Assembly: GCF_950295315.1 (NCBI RefSeq) | Contig: NC_080162.1 | Span: 74,841,843-74,905,842 of the forward strand | Length of the DNA: 64,000 bases | From: Erinaceus europaeus | Lineage: Eukaryota; Chordata; Mammalia; Eulipotyphla; Erinaceidae | Reading direction: 5' to 3' | Part shown: positions 26,001 to 39,067 of the stretch, piece by piece | Position numbering within the stretch: position 1 is the stretch's first letter | Layout: each line of letters begins with the position of its first letter | Program-made: the position numbers and the translations under genes | The notes under the pieces: model-generated | What the model was told of the DNA's origin: nothing | The model's database searches: none | The model's input: the letters and a program-made list of their open reading frames with translations, nothing else

Positions 26001-29000
26001 AAACTTCATCATTTAGCTGGGGGGAGAGGGGAAAGTGGATATGTGGGGAGGCTATTGTGCTGGCAGCTATTTGATCTAATCCAGTCCCAGAAGCCTGTTA
26101 CATTTTGTTTGTTTGTTTGTTTAGCACTTGTTCACAAACTGACAATTTAAGAGTAATTTTGATTTTTGCACACTCTTTCAGTACTCTGCTATATTTGTCA
26201 CACTTTCAAAACTCTTCACTTGGGGAACAATTTCTTTCTTTACAGGCCCGGGTGACTAGAGGATGCACCATTATTAAGCCTTTCAACCTATCACAAGGAA
26301 AGAAAAGAACTTTTGATGAAACAGCTTCTACATATGTGCCTCTCGCACAACAAGTTGAAGCTTTTCATAGACGAACCCCTACCAGATATCACTTGAGGAG
26401 CAGGAAGGATGATTCTGGTAAGTTGTTTGCCAATACTAGAACTGACTGAAGTCTCCTCTAAACTTTTAAAAAATCTATCTACAATCTTGACCACCTTGTT
26501 TAGTAACTGACAAGTAAGAATCAAGGTAATTTGGTTCCATTACATATTAAGAATATCTTTGTCATGTATCGTAAGTATTGTTGTCCAACTCATGTATCGT
26601 AAGTATTGTTGCACTACCTCCTGGGTTTCTAGAAAAACCAATTTTAGAACTGGAACAAAGCCCTTACAATAAAGCTAGAATAATCAAAAAGCTTACTTGT
26701 CAGTAATAAACAAAATGGTTTGCATTACCATTAGAAAGTAAGTAAACCAGACACATCAATTTTAAGTTCACAAGATGATCCCCAGTTAACCCAAAGTTTG
26801 CCTTCATATAACTTAAAGGATGTTTGTTAGACTAACTGACCACTGGACTAAGGTGTGTTGTGGGAGGCCAGTTATTCTGTCATTTGGCATCTCTGGGCTG
26901 CCCAACTGAGTCAGCACCTATAGGTAAGAGGTTCTTGGCAGGAAGATAGGTGAATGTTTGTGATCTCGGTTTGCAGTCCTGCTACCCTCCAAATCTGCTG
27001 TGCCTAAGATCTCCCGAGACCCACAGACTCCTGTATTGCAAACCAAACATCGTGCAAGGCCTGTAACATGCAAAAGTGCAGCTGATCAGGAGGCTGAAGA
27101 GCTTGAGAAACTGAAACAGTAAGTTCCTCTGGCAGTCTTTTGAGGGAGAGTTGTAAAATTACAGTCTTTCTTTTTAGTTTTTCTTACAATGGGACCGTAT
27201 AACATTTGAGTTAGAGACTCAGTAGGCTGTGCTCTCTAAAGCATGGAAAGGATTACAGAGATCTCCTCAAGTTTAAACTAATGAGACAGAGACTAGGGTG
27301 GGAGAATTTATAATTCCATTTAAGGAGTGTCTTCTTAAGTTACTTTAGGTTAGCCCCCACCCATTCATAGCTACCCAAGGGTGATAGCCCAGGTTATTAC
27401 TAATGGAGAAAGCTGGAACATAATGTAGTTGGCACATGAATTTGTCTCCTATGAACTTCCTTTATGAAGAGAAAACCCACTACTTTTTATTTTTTTAATT
27501 TTTTTTAATTTTATTATTATTTTTTTTAAATTTATTTTTATTTATTATTAATTTTTATTTAAGAAAGGAGAGATTAACAAAGCCATAGAATAAGAGGGGT
27601 AAAGTTCCACAATTCCCATAACCCGATCTCTATATCCCATCCCCTCCCCTGATAGCCTTCCCATTCTCTATCTCTCTGGGAGTATGGATCCAGGGTCGTT
27701 GTGGGTTGCAGAGGGTGGAAGGTCTGGCTTCTGTAATTGCTTCCCCACTGAACATGGGCATTGACTGGTCGATCCATACTCCCAGTCTGCCTCTCTCTTT
27801 CCCTAGTAGGGTGGGTCTCTGGGGAAGCGAAGCTCCAGTACACATTGATGAAACCCCACTACTTTAAAGTGTTAGGAATGCCTCTTTTATTCTTTGCTAT
27901 TGCTACAGAGATAGAAATAATATCTATGGAGAGTAGAACTTTTGCTGTGAGAATTTTATGTGTAATCTTAGTGATTATTATTTTTCACCTACTGGCCTAC
28001 TTTGTTGTTTGTGTAGTTTTCATTAGATTTTATTTTTTATCTAAACTCTCACCTTACAGGTATAAGTTCAAAGCACGAGAACTTGATCCCAGAATTCTTG
28101 AATGTGGTCCTATCTTACCTAAAAGACCACCTGTGAAGCCACCGACTCAGCCTGTTGGCTTTGATTTAGAAATTGAGAAAAGAATCCAGGAGCGAGAGTC
28201 AAAGAGGAAAATAGAGGATGAACACTTTGAATTTCATTCCAGACCTTGCCCTACTAAGATCTTGGATGATGTTGTGGTAAGAATGATTGAGGCTGTACAG
28301 AAGTGCCTTCCTTATGACCTAAAGTCTACTATTCACAAATGCCTATAACAGGGCAATAAGGGAGATATTATATGTGTAAAAGAAATGTTTTAAGAAACAT
28401 GATAGTACTATTAGAATTCAAGGAGAAAACTTCTTTCCAAATAGAAGGTTCAGGACATAAATACTTTCTGGAGGAGGAAGCATTTTCTCTGAACCTCATA
28501 GTATATAATGCACTGTGTATTAGCTGATATTAATGTGGTACTGCTCCAGATTCTTTTTGTATGTTAGCTCATTTATTTTAACCACAGCCCCTTTAATTAT
28601 CACCAGTTTTAGATAAGGCATTTAAGGCACAGAGGGGTTAAGTAGCATTCCTAAGGGACTCGGCTAGTAAATGATGGAATAAAAATTCTGGTACTTTGTC
28701 TCTAGACAGTCTGATTTTTTTTTTTAATTTTTTATTTATAAAAAGGAAACATTGACAAAACCATAGGATAAGAGAGGTACAACTCCACACAGTTCCCACC
28801 ACCAGATCTCCATATCCCATCCCCTCCCCTGATAGCTTTTCTATTCTTTATCCCTCTGGGAGTATGGACCCAAGGTCATTGTGGGATGCAGAAGGTGGAA
28901 TGTCTGGCTTCTGTAATTGCTTCCCTGCTGAACATGGCGTTGACTGGTCAATCCACATTCCCAGCCTGCCTCTCTCTTTCCCTAGTAGGGTGGGGCTCAT

Positions 29001-32000
29001 ACAATCAACAATATTTATACACCTTTACCATATTTGAGAGCTACTCTTTCCCTGATACATCTTTTTGGTCCTTCCGCCAGCCATGACATCATCTCCCCAA
29101 ACAATAATTAGGATCTACCTGCATATCAGATTTCAGGCCCAGGCAAAAAACAAACAAACAAACCCACTAGTATAGCCACAGGCCCTTTGGAATATAAAAT
29201 ATGCCTACTAGCTACCTACAAAACAGAGGACCCCCCAGCTCTTCATCTGCACTATTCCAGCCTTTAGGTCCATGATTGGTCAACAATTTGTTTGGCTTTG
29301 TATGTTAACTCTCTTTTCAACCTCCAGGTTCCAGTTGCTAGCATTATGCCAACCAGACTTCCCTGGACAGACAGTCCCACCAATGTAACAATCTGATCTT
29401 TTTTTTTTTTTGACAATCTGATCTTAATGCAACACTATTGTCTGTCTGTTATATGGTAGAATATGGACTTGTAGAAAAACAAATGAATTGGACTATATAT
29501 AACATTGCTCCCAAGCAAGCCTTTTCATTCCTTTTATTTTTTCAGATAGAGTGAGAAGAGAGACACCACAGCGCTGCTTCACTGCTTGTGGAGCTTCCCT
29601 GTTGAGCATCATGGGTTTTTTGTTTGTTTTGTTTTGTTTTTGAGTTCGATCCCCAGCAGCACATGTACTAGAGTGATGTCTGGTTCTTTCACTCTCCTAC
29701 CTTTCTAATAAATAAATAAAAGGTCTTCTTAAAAAAATTTAAAGAGGGATTCGGGTGGTAGTGCAGCGGGTTAAGCACATGTGGCTCTTACACAAGGACT
29801 AGTGTAAGGATCCTGGTTCACGCCCCTGGCTCCCCACCTGCAGGGGGTTCGCTTCACAGGCGGCGAAGCAGGTCTGCAGGTGTCTAGCTTTCTCTCCTCT
29901 CTGTCTTCTCCATCTCTCTCCATTTCTCTCTGTCCTATCTAACAACGACGACATCAACAACAATAGCTACGACAATGAAAACAAGGGCAACAAAAAGTAA
30001 ATAAATAAATATTTAAAAAATGTTTAAAAAATTTAAAGATGTATTTAATAATAAGAGGAGGAGAGAGAGCCAGAGCATCATTCTGGCACAGCTGATGCTA
30101 GGGATTAAACTCAGGACCTCATGCTTGAGTGTTTGGTACTTTGTTTACTATGACACTTCCTGGGCTGTACCTTGCTTTTAATAACAATTTTTCCTCCAAA
30201 TTCCTGGCTTTTCACTATGCTACAGTTAAAAAGATTTTTTTAATCCAGTTCAAATAAGACCCTCTTGATTTTAAATACTGTTTTATGACTTTATGCCTCA
30301 GCCTCTGAAGTAATTTTAAAGGGAACCTTCACTATGCAAACAAAAAATTTTTGCCATAAATAACAATAATAATTGTATTAGTATTACTTTTTTAACCAGA
30401 ACATTGCTCAACAGTGGCTTAGGGTGATTTGGGGGTTGAACTTGGGACTTTGGCGCCTCAGGCATGAAAGATTTTGCATAACTACTGTGCTATTTCCACA
30501 ACCCTAATAACAGACTTCTTAAAATTAAAGATTTACTTCTTAATGAAAAAGAAAAGCCAGTGCATCAGTTCAGCATATGTGATGCTGAGGATTAAATGCA
30601 AGACTTCATCCTTGAGAGTCTACTGCCTTATCTACTGTGCCACCTTGTATGCCGCCTAGTAGCTTACTCTGATATAAAGCTTATTATGTGCCAAGTTTTA
30701 TTTTTATTTTACTTTACTTTTTAAAGCTCTTGCTGGTATTGAAGTTGTCTTTTGTTTATTTATTTTTTAGTTTATTTTGGATAGAGGCAAAGAGAAATTG
30801 AGATGTAAAGGAAGGTGTGGAAGAAAGAGAAGGTTGTAGCACTGCTTTACCACTCATGAAACTTCCCCCAGCAGATGTGGGCTGGGGGCTTGAACTCTGG
30901 TCCTTGCACACTGTAGGATGAACATTCTATTGGGTGCGCTGCCACCTGACCCCACAACTTTTATTATAAGAAATTTACTTTATATAATAACTTAGTTCAT
31001 AACAACTCTGAGATAAACACAGATACTATTTTCAACCCATTTTACAATTTGGAGACAAAGGTTAAATAACTTGATCTACATCACAGATTTTATAGTGGCG
31101 GACTGGGATATGACTATGTAGTATGCCTCCAGGGTCTGTGCTCTTATATTAAAATAGACAGCTTCTTTTAAAATAGAAGGTTCTGAATCAGCAAGATTGC
31201 TCACCTGGACAGCATGCCCGCATTATCATGCACAGACCCAAGTTTCAGACTGACCCTTACCACACTGGAGGAAACTTTGCTATGGTTGTATTTTTCCTTC
31301 TCTCCCTTCTCTGTCTCTCGAAATTCTTTAACATTCACTTCCATGTTACTGATCATACCTGAGCTCCACTTCTGCAAGCATTGACTTGGGAAATTGTTTT
31401 GGCAGTTTATTGTAATTTGGAAATGCTGAAGTGAGTTGATTTGTAAAGAAGTTGACTAAAATTCATTGAGAGTTAATTGAATGAGATCTTAGGTCTAGAC
31501 TGGCAGTGTACTACGCTATGCCTTCTTGAGCTTGATGCTGGTTGTTTGCAGTACTGAGTAAAATTTTGGGTGATTTCACTTTAACTCTTGGTTTTGGAGA
31601 ATCAAAAAATAAAATCAATACTAAAAGGGAATGGCTTATTCATAGAAAGACTTTTATTATTTTATTTACTTTTCTACAAGGAGCAGAAATTTTATTTAGT
31701 TAAAGAAAGAAAAAAAGATACAGAATAAGGACTTGAATAGAAAATGTAGATAGTAAATGTAGATAGAGGGAGAACAAGCAGGAATGAAATGTATACTTAT
31801 TATTTGTTTGTTGTTTTACCAGAGCACTGCATAGCTTTGTCTTATGGTGGTGCTGACAATTGAATCTGGGGCCCCAGAATGTCATACATGAAAGTCTATT
31901 GTCTTTTCTCTGTCTCTTTATTTTTTGCATATTCATGGTGCTGTCTCCCCAGCCCTATTTACTTTTTGAAGTTGGTGCCAGGTCTAAGATTAGGTGTCTT

Positions 32001-35000
32001 AATTTCTAGTCTTATACTTTTGTATGTGAGACTGGAAATGAACCCAGGACCTTGTGCTTGTATGAAATTGTGGAACTACTTCTCTTACCCAGTTTTTCTA
32101 TATTTTTGAGAGACCAACACATCACTCCACTATCCATAGAGTTCCCTTGGTGCTGTCCATAGGGCTCCCATGTTTGCTGGGAATAGAATTCAGGACTTGA
32201 TACATGTCAAGACATGTTTTCCCCACAGAACCACTTCTCAAGTTTTCAGTCTCATACTATTATAGCAGAACAGAAAAGCCTGCTTTGCAGAGCCCAGATA
32301 CTGTCTGCCTGTCTGCCACTGTTTCCCATCTCTGTGGTCCCTGGTACTAAAGTCTTGCCATGTGTCCCAGTAGTGTTTCATTGGTTCACTTGCTTGTGTT
32401 CAGAAGGTGGCAAAAGACAATGGGGCTGATGAGAGATGGACTTGGGCATCAGTAGGCTCTGAGAGAGAAAGAGAAGAGATGAGATGAGAAAAGGGCTCTT
32501 GGGGCAGAGGTGGAGTGATGAAAGCCTTGAGCTTAAGGGTTTGAAGTGTAAACTTGATTCCCACATCATTGGGAAGCTCGGGCACCACAGAAGTGGATGT
32601 GGTATCAGGCCAGTGAGTAATTTTAATTAGTCTCTGAGATAGCATAGCTTCAAAGTAATTTCCTAACTTACTGATAACAATTTAGGGTCATATCCTGCCT
32701 TAGGGCAAAATACTCAGCCCCTGAACCCACATCTTGGACTGTTTTTCCTAAATGTATATTGGGTCCACTCATACTATACACTTTTTAAACACCACCTCTC
32801 TATAGATTCTAACCCTGGAGGCAAAATATATATATATCTTAATGCACATTTTGCCAAAGAATACATGCAGGTGCTCTACAGACATATAAGAATTATTCAG
32901 TATCATATTAGAGTAATGCAAATTGAAAACCATCATGAATTACCACCTCATATTGGTGAGAATGACATATATCTATATTGAAAATAGCAAGTACTAGGGG
33001 GAGGATGTGGGAAAGAGAAGCTCTGGTACTCTGTTGGTGAGAATGCAAACTAGTGCAGCCCCTATAGAAAACAGGCTGGAGCATCCTTAAGATGCTTAAA
33101 GATAATAAAATGTATCACTCCAAGGCATATAGTTTGACAGGATATATGTATACCTGTGGTCATAGCTCCATCTGCAGATGACTTACCTAGTAGACCTAAT
33201 GTCTACATGAGGACCTGGGTTTGAACCATGGGTCACCTCAGAAACGTTGGGGGATGGGGCTCCCCGGGGGAGGGCCTGAGTTCATTGATTACATAACCCC
33301 ATAATGACTTTTTCCAGTCACCTGTTGATGGCATTTAGGTTGACTCTGTATTTTGGCTAAAGTGACTTAATGGAGCTATGACCTTTCAAACTATATGCCT
33401 TGTAGTGATATTTTCATTTTAAAAATTATTGAAATAAAGGCTCATATTTTTGTGAACTACTTGTTCTTACTCTTTGCTCACTTTTCAGCAAGTAAATATT
33501 AAAGTAGCCCTTTCCAAACACATTTTCCCCATTGCCTTTTGAGTGTAATACTTTTATAATTTTTATGAAACAGTTCATAGGAAGATCTTGTACCTACGCA
33601 CAAAATACTGCCCCACCATCTGTTCTGACTTTGTTCTTCTCACCCACTGACTCATTTTGTCTTTTCCTACATGGTGCTTCATCTATGCAAGACAAGCACT
33701 CTATAGTTAAGCCACCTCCCAAAACCCTTGTGTATAATGCTTAACTGTATATAAAGGAGGTTTAAGGAAAACATTAACATTAGTTTGCTTTCTGTTGCCT
33801 TTGTTGCCTTAAGTGTTTTTCATAACTGCCAAAAGAGATTTTTTGTGAAATCTTTTCTTAAATTTTTATTTATAAAATGGAAACATTGACAAGATTATAG
33901 CCTAAGAGGGGTACATTTCCACACCATTCCTACCCCCATTGTGAATCTTTTAATTTTCTTTATTGGGGAAATTAATGTTTTACATTCAACAGTTAAGTAC
34001 AATAGTTTTTACATGCATAACATTCCCCAGTTTTCCATATAACAATACAACCCCCACTAGGTCCACTGTCATCCTTCTTGGACCTGTATTCTCTCCCCTC
34101 CACCCCCACCCCCCCACCCCAGAGTCTTTTACTTTGGCGCATTACGCCAATTCCAGTTCAGGTTCTACTTGTGTTTTCTCTTCTGATCTTGTTTTTCAAC
34201 TTCTGCCTGAGAGTGAGATCATCCCATATTCATCCTTCTGTTTCTGACTTATTTCACTTAACATGAATTTTTCAAAGTCCATCCAAGATCTGCTGAAAAC
34301 GGTGAAGTCAACATTTTAAATAGCTGAGTAGTATTCCATTGTGTATATAGACCACAACTTGCTCAGCCACTCATCTGTTGTTGGACACCTGGGTTGCTTC
34401 CAGGTTTTGGCTATTACAAATTGTGCTGCCAAGAACATATGTGTACACAGATCTTTTTGGATGGGTGTGTTGGTTTCCTTAGGATATATCCCCAGGAAAG
34501 GAATTGTAGGGTCATAGGGTAAGTCCATTTCTAGCCTTCAAGAGTTCTCCAGACTGTTCTCCACAGAGGTTGGACCAATTGACATTCCCACCAGCAATGT
34601 AGGAGGGTTCCTTTGACCCCACACCCTCTCCAGCATTTGCTGCTGTTACCTTTTCTGATGTATGACATTCTCACAGGAGTGAAGTGGTATCTCATTGTTG
34701 TCTTTATTTGCATTTCTCTGACAGTCAAAGACTTGGAGCATTTTTTCATGTGTTTCTCGGCCTTTTGGATCTCTTCTATAGTGAATATTCTGTCCATGTC
34801 CTCTTCCAATTTTTGGATGGGGTTATTTGTTTTCTTGTTGGTATTGTGAATCATTTTTACTGAATGCAGAAGCACATCTTTATTTACTGCTCTTCTGTTA
34901 TAATCCACTTTTGGAATACTACTACATATCAGATACATCTTTGCCTCGGTTGGATAAAAATAACATAATGAAATACAATGCGCTCCTGTACACCCTCCCC

Positions 35001-38000
35001 CCACTTTTTTTTTTTAAAGGAAGAGATTTAATCTTATCATCAAGGTATGCCCTGAGATGTCTAATTGAGTTGCTTGTTCTTTCCAGGGTGTTCCTGAAAA
35101 AAAAGTACTTCCAGTCACTGTTCCCAAGTCACCAGCCTTTGCATTGAAGAATAGAATCCGGATACTCACCAAAGAAGAAGAGGTAATTTCCTGAAAATAG
35201 GGTTTTCTTTTTGATAACTTCTGCAAAATCAATCTAAACATTAGTCTTTCTTAAACTTAATTAACTTCAAAGGCAGCCTTTTCTGCTTGGAGTTGTTTTT
35301 ATAATGGATATGGCTAGTCCATTATATTTTTTGCTTCTACAGAAGTAATGTGGATGGTAAAGGCAGCTAGATATAAACAAACAGTAGGACTATATGCTGC
35401 AGACTTACAATCTTATAAACCACACTTGGTCACATATCAAGAAATGATTAAAAAAAAAAAAGTAAGATATGGATTTGAGTCTTCTGGCTTTCAGTGACAA
35501 CTGGTTATAACTTACTAAAGACTTGTTTATATAATCATTATCTTTATAACATGAATCAAAAGTTGAGCCCTTTATTCTTAGCCTGGATTATTATCTATTC
35601 ATTAACATTTTAAATTCCTACTATGCTGTTAGCATTTACCTTGTCCTATTACCATTAACCCAAGGATTGCTGAGGTAACTGTATGGTGATGGTTCAGGAA
35701 ATTTTGGGGGTAAGGACTGTCACTGTGACTTCACCACTCTGGTCTGACTTTTTAGAGGAGAGCAAAAGAAACAGTAGCACTAAAGTTTCTAATGCAGTGG
35801 AGAGCAGGCTTGAGCCTAGTTCATACACATAGCAAAGCAGCATACTATATAAGTAAACTGTTTTGCAACCCTTGGTTTGTGGAGTTGAATATGTAAATTG
35901 TCATTGATCAGACAAGTTTCTTGTTACATTTCTCATTTTATCTATAAATATCCAGAGTTAGGGTAATTCTATAGCAGATCTCAAGCCTAAACCTTTTTAT
36001 AGGTTCATCTGAAACTAAAATACACAGTTATCTTATGTTACCAACTTGAACCCAAACAACTTGGTCCTATTCTGAGTTTGGGGACCATTAATTCCCAGTC
36101 ACATGTATTAGTGGAGTTTGGAGACTTGGTGAAACAAGAGGCTAAGGCATATGCTCAATTGGTACCTTTCTTCTGCTCTTAAGTTTACTTATACACTTTG
36201 GCCCCATTTAGTTTTTATTATTTATTTATTTTCCCTTTTGTTGCCCTTGTTGTTTTCCCATTTAGTTTTTGCAACCTTCCTATGAAAACCTTTAGATCCT
36301 TAAAGAGTAAGTTTGACTTATACCAAATGCTTTCATATAGGACTTACCCCTCTGAGTTGTTAGGTGACTTAGATGCTGTCTCTTTTGGGTATAAAAAGAA
36401 ATTAAATGGGCCAGATGGTGATGTACCTGTTAAATTTAATAGTTTGTACATGTGTAACATTTCCGCATAACAATACAACCCCCACTAGGTCCTCCTCTGC
36501 CATCCTGTTCCGGGACCTGAATACTCCCCCCACCCCAGAGTCTTTTACTTTAGTGCATTATACCAACTCCAGTCTAAGTTCTGCTTAGTGTTTTCCCTTC
36601 TTATCTTGTTTTCAACTTTTGTCTGTGAGTAAGATCACCCTATTTCATCTTTTATTTGACTTATTTCACTTAACATGATTATCTTCAAGCTCCATCCAAA
36701 ATGGGGTAAAGAAGGTGAATTCACCATTTTTAATAGTTGAGTAGTATTGCATTGTGTATATATACACCGTAACTTACTCAGCCACTTAACTGTTGTTGGA
36801 CACCTGGGTTGCTTCCAGGTTTTGGCTATTAACACTATGAACATAGGTATACACAAATCTTTTTGGATGGGTATGTTTGGTTCCTTAGAGTATATCCCCA
36901 GAAGAAGAATTACAAGGTCATAGGGTATGTCCACTTCTAGCCTTCTGAGAGTTCTCCAGACTATTCTCCATAGGGGTTGGACCAATTTGTACTCCCACCG
37001 GTAGTGTAAGAGGGTTCCTTTGTCTCCAAAATCTCTCCAGCATTTGTTGCTGCTACCTTTTCTGATGTATGACATTCTCACAGGAGTGAAATGTTATCTC
37101 ATTGTTGTCTTTATTTGCATTTCTCTGACAATCAATCACTTGGAGCATTTTTTCATATGTTTATTGGCCTTTTGGATCTCTTCTATGGAGAGAATATTCT
37201 GTTTATATCCTCTCCCCATTTTTGGATGGGGTCATTTCCTTTCTTGTTGCTGAGTTTGGTGAGCTCGTTATATATTGTGGTTATTAGCCTCTTGTTTGAT
37301 GTATGGCATGTAAAGATCTTCTCTCTGGGAGTTCTCTTTGTTTGGGTGGTAGTTTCTTTTGCTGTGCGAAAGCTTTTTAATTTGATGTAGTCCCATTGCT
37401 TTATTTTTTATTTAATGACTTCTTTTATATGTCTTCTGATTCTGAAAAGGTGAGAGAGCAAGGATTTTCATTTCTGTTTTTTAAAAGATTTTATTTATTT
37501 ATTGATGAAGAAGATAGAAGTAACCAGACATCACTCTGGTACATGTGTTGTCAGGGGTTAAACTTGGGACCTCATGCTTGGGAGTCCAATGCTTTATCCA
37601 CTGTGCCACCTTCCAGACCACAGGATTTTTGTTTCTTTCTAAATTGTCACTTTCCCTTTAGGAGCCAGAGGAACCAGTAGTGATAAAAGCTCAACCTGTG
37701 CCACATTATGGGGTGCCTTTCAAACCTCAAGTTCCAGAGACAAGAACTGTGGAAGTGTGCCCGTTCTCTTTTGATTCTCGAGATAAAGAACGTCAGTTAC
37801 AGAAGGAGAAAAAAATTAAAGAACTGCAGAAAGGAGAGGAGGTAGGTGTTTTTTATTTCTGCAAGTAGTATAATGCTATTCTTTGATCCCTTAAAATTGT
37901 TTTTTTTTGTTTTGTTACATTTTTAGCTATAAAGTCATTGAATTCCTTTGATCTCCTTAAGATCCTTATAAAGGATAACTTGGCCAAGCAGTTTTAACTT

Positions 38001-38437
38001 GGTTCAAGGAGGTTAAGTTAAAAACCTGGATTTCCATCTGAACCCATTACTCTTTCTGTTAGACCATGCAACTTTGAAAACTGGCTTTTCCTGTTTTTAG
38101 GATTCATCCAGATATTCTGGAGCACTTAGTGCTTTTTGTTTATAAAGGACTTTTCTGAAATCTTTCTATTCTTTTCTACTAGGTACCCAAGTTCAAGGCA
38201 CTTCCTCTTCCTCATTTCGATACCATTAACCTTCCAGAGAAGAAGGTGAAGAATGCAACCCAGGCTGAACCTTTCTGCTTGGAAACTGACAGAAGAGGTG
38301 CTATGAAAACACAAACTTGGAAACACCAGGTAAGGGGGCTGTGAGGGGAAACAGTTAAAATGTTAGGACTCACTCTAAATTGAGCCAGCAAATTAATGAC
38401 CAGATTGTAGATATTTTAGAAATTATAGGCTACTTTT

Positions 38438-38468
<31 letters not shown>

Positions 38469-38984
38469 TGTGTGTGTGTGTGTGTGTTTCTATACCTTTT
38501 AAGTCACTGAAAACTAGAGGCTAAGTGGTGGTGCACCTAGTTGAGCTCACACATCACAGTGTGCAAGGACCTGGATTTAAGCCCCTGGTCCCCACCTGCA
38601 GGAAGGAAGCTTCCTGAATGGTGAAGCAAGTCTACAGGTGTTGCCCTCTTCCTTCTCCCTCTCAACTTCTCCCTTAACAGTAATGATTAGTCTATTTTTG
38701 TATATTCCTGAATTTCATCATTAAAAAAGATAAATAAATTAAACAGTTTAATTATTCATATTAGGGTGCATATAGTTGTATGCACTGGATTTACATACAA
38801 GAAGCAACAGATTCAATCCTCTAACACCTATAGTTACAGTTGTTTGGGTCTCTTGTCAATAATAAGCAAAAATACACTTAAAAATTAGTGTGTAAATAAG
38901 GTTCACAGCTTACTTTTGTTTGCTGTCTCTAAATTCGTTTAAATCTATAGGCTCTTCTAGAATTGTCAAATAAACTGGATTGTT

Positions 38985-39067
<83 letters not shown>

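Noticed and set aside
27761..28348. 195-residue open frame ending in TPX2 exon 10
   Set aside because: Only 28060-28276 is exon. The 5' part is L1 and intron, and the 3' part reads past the GTAAGA donor.
34531..35004. 157-residue frame as a host gene
   Set aside because: It is the C-terminal part of L1 ORF2 in a truncated element with a target duplication.
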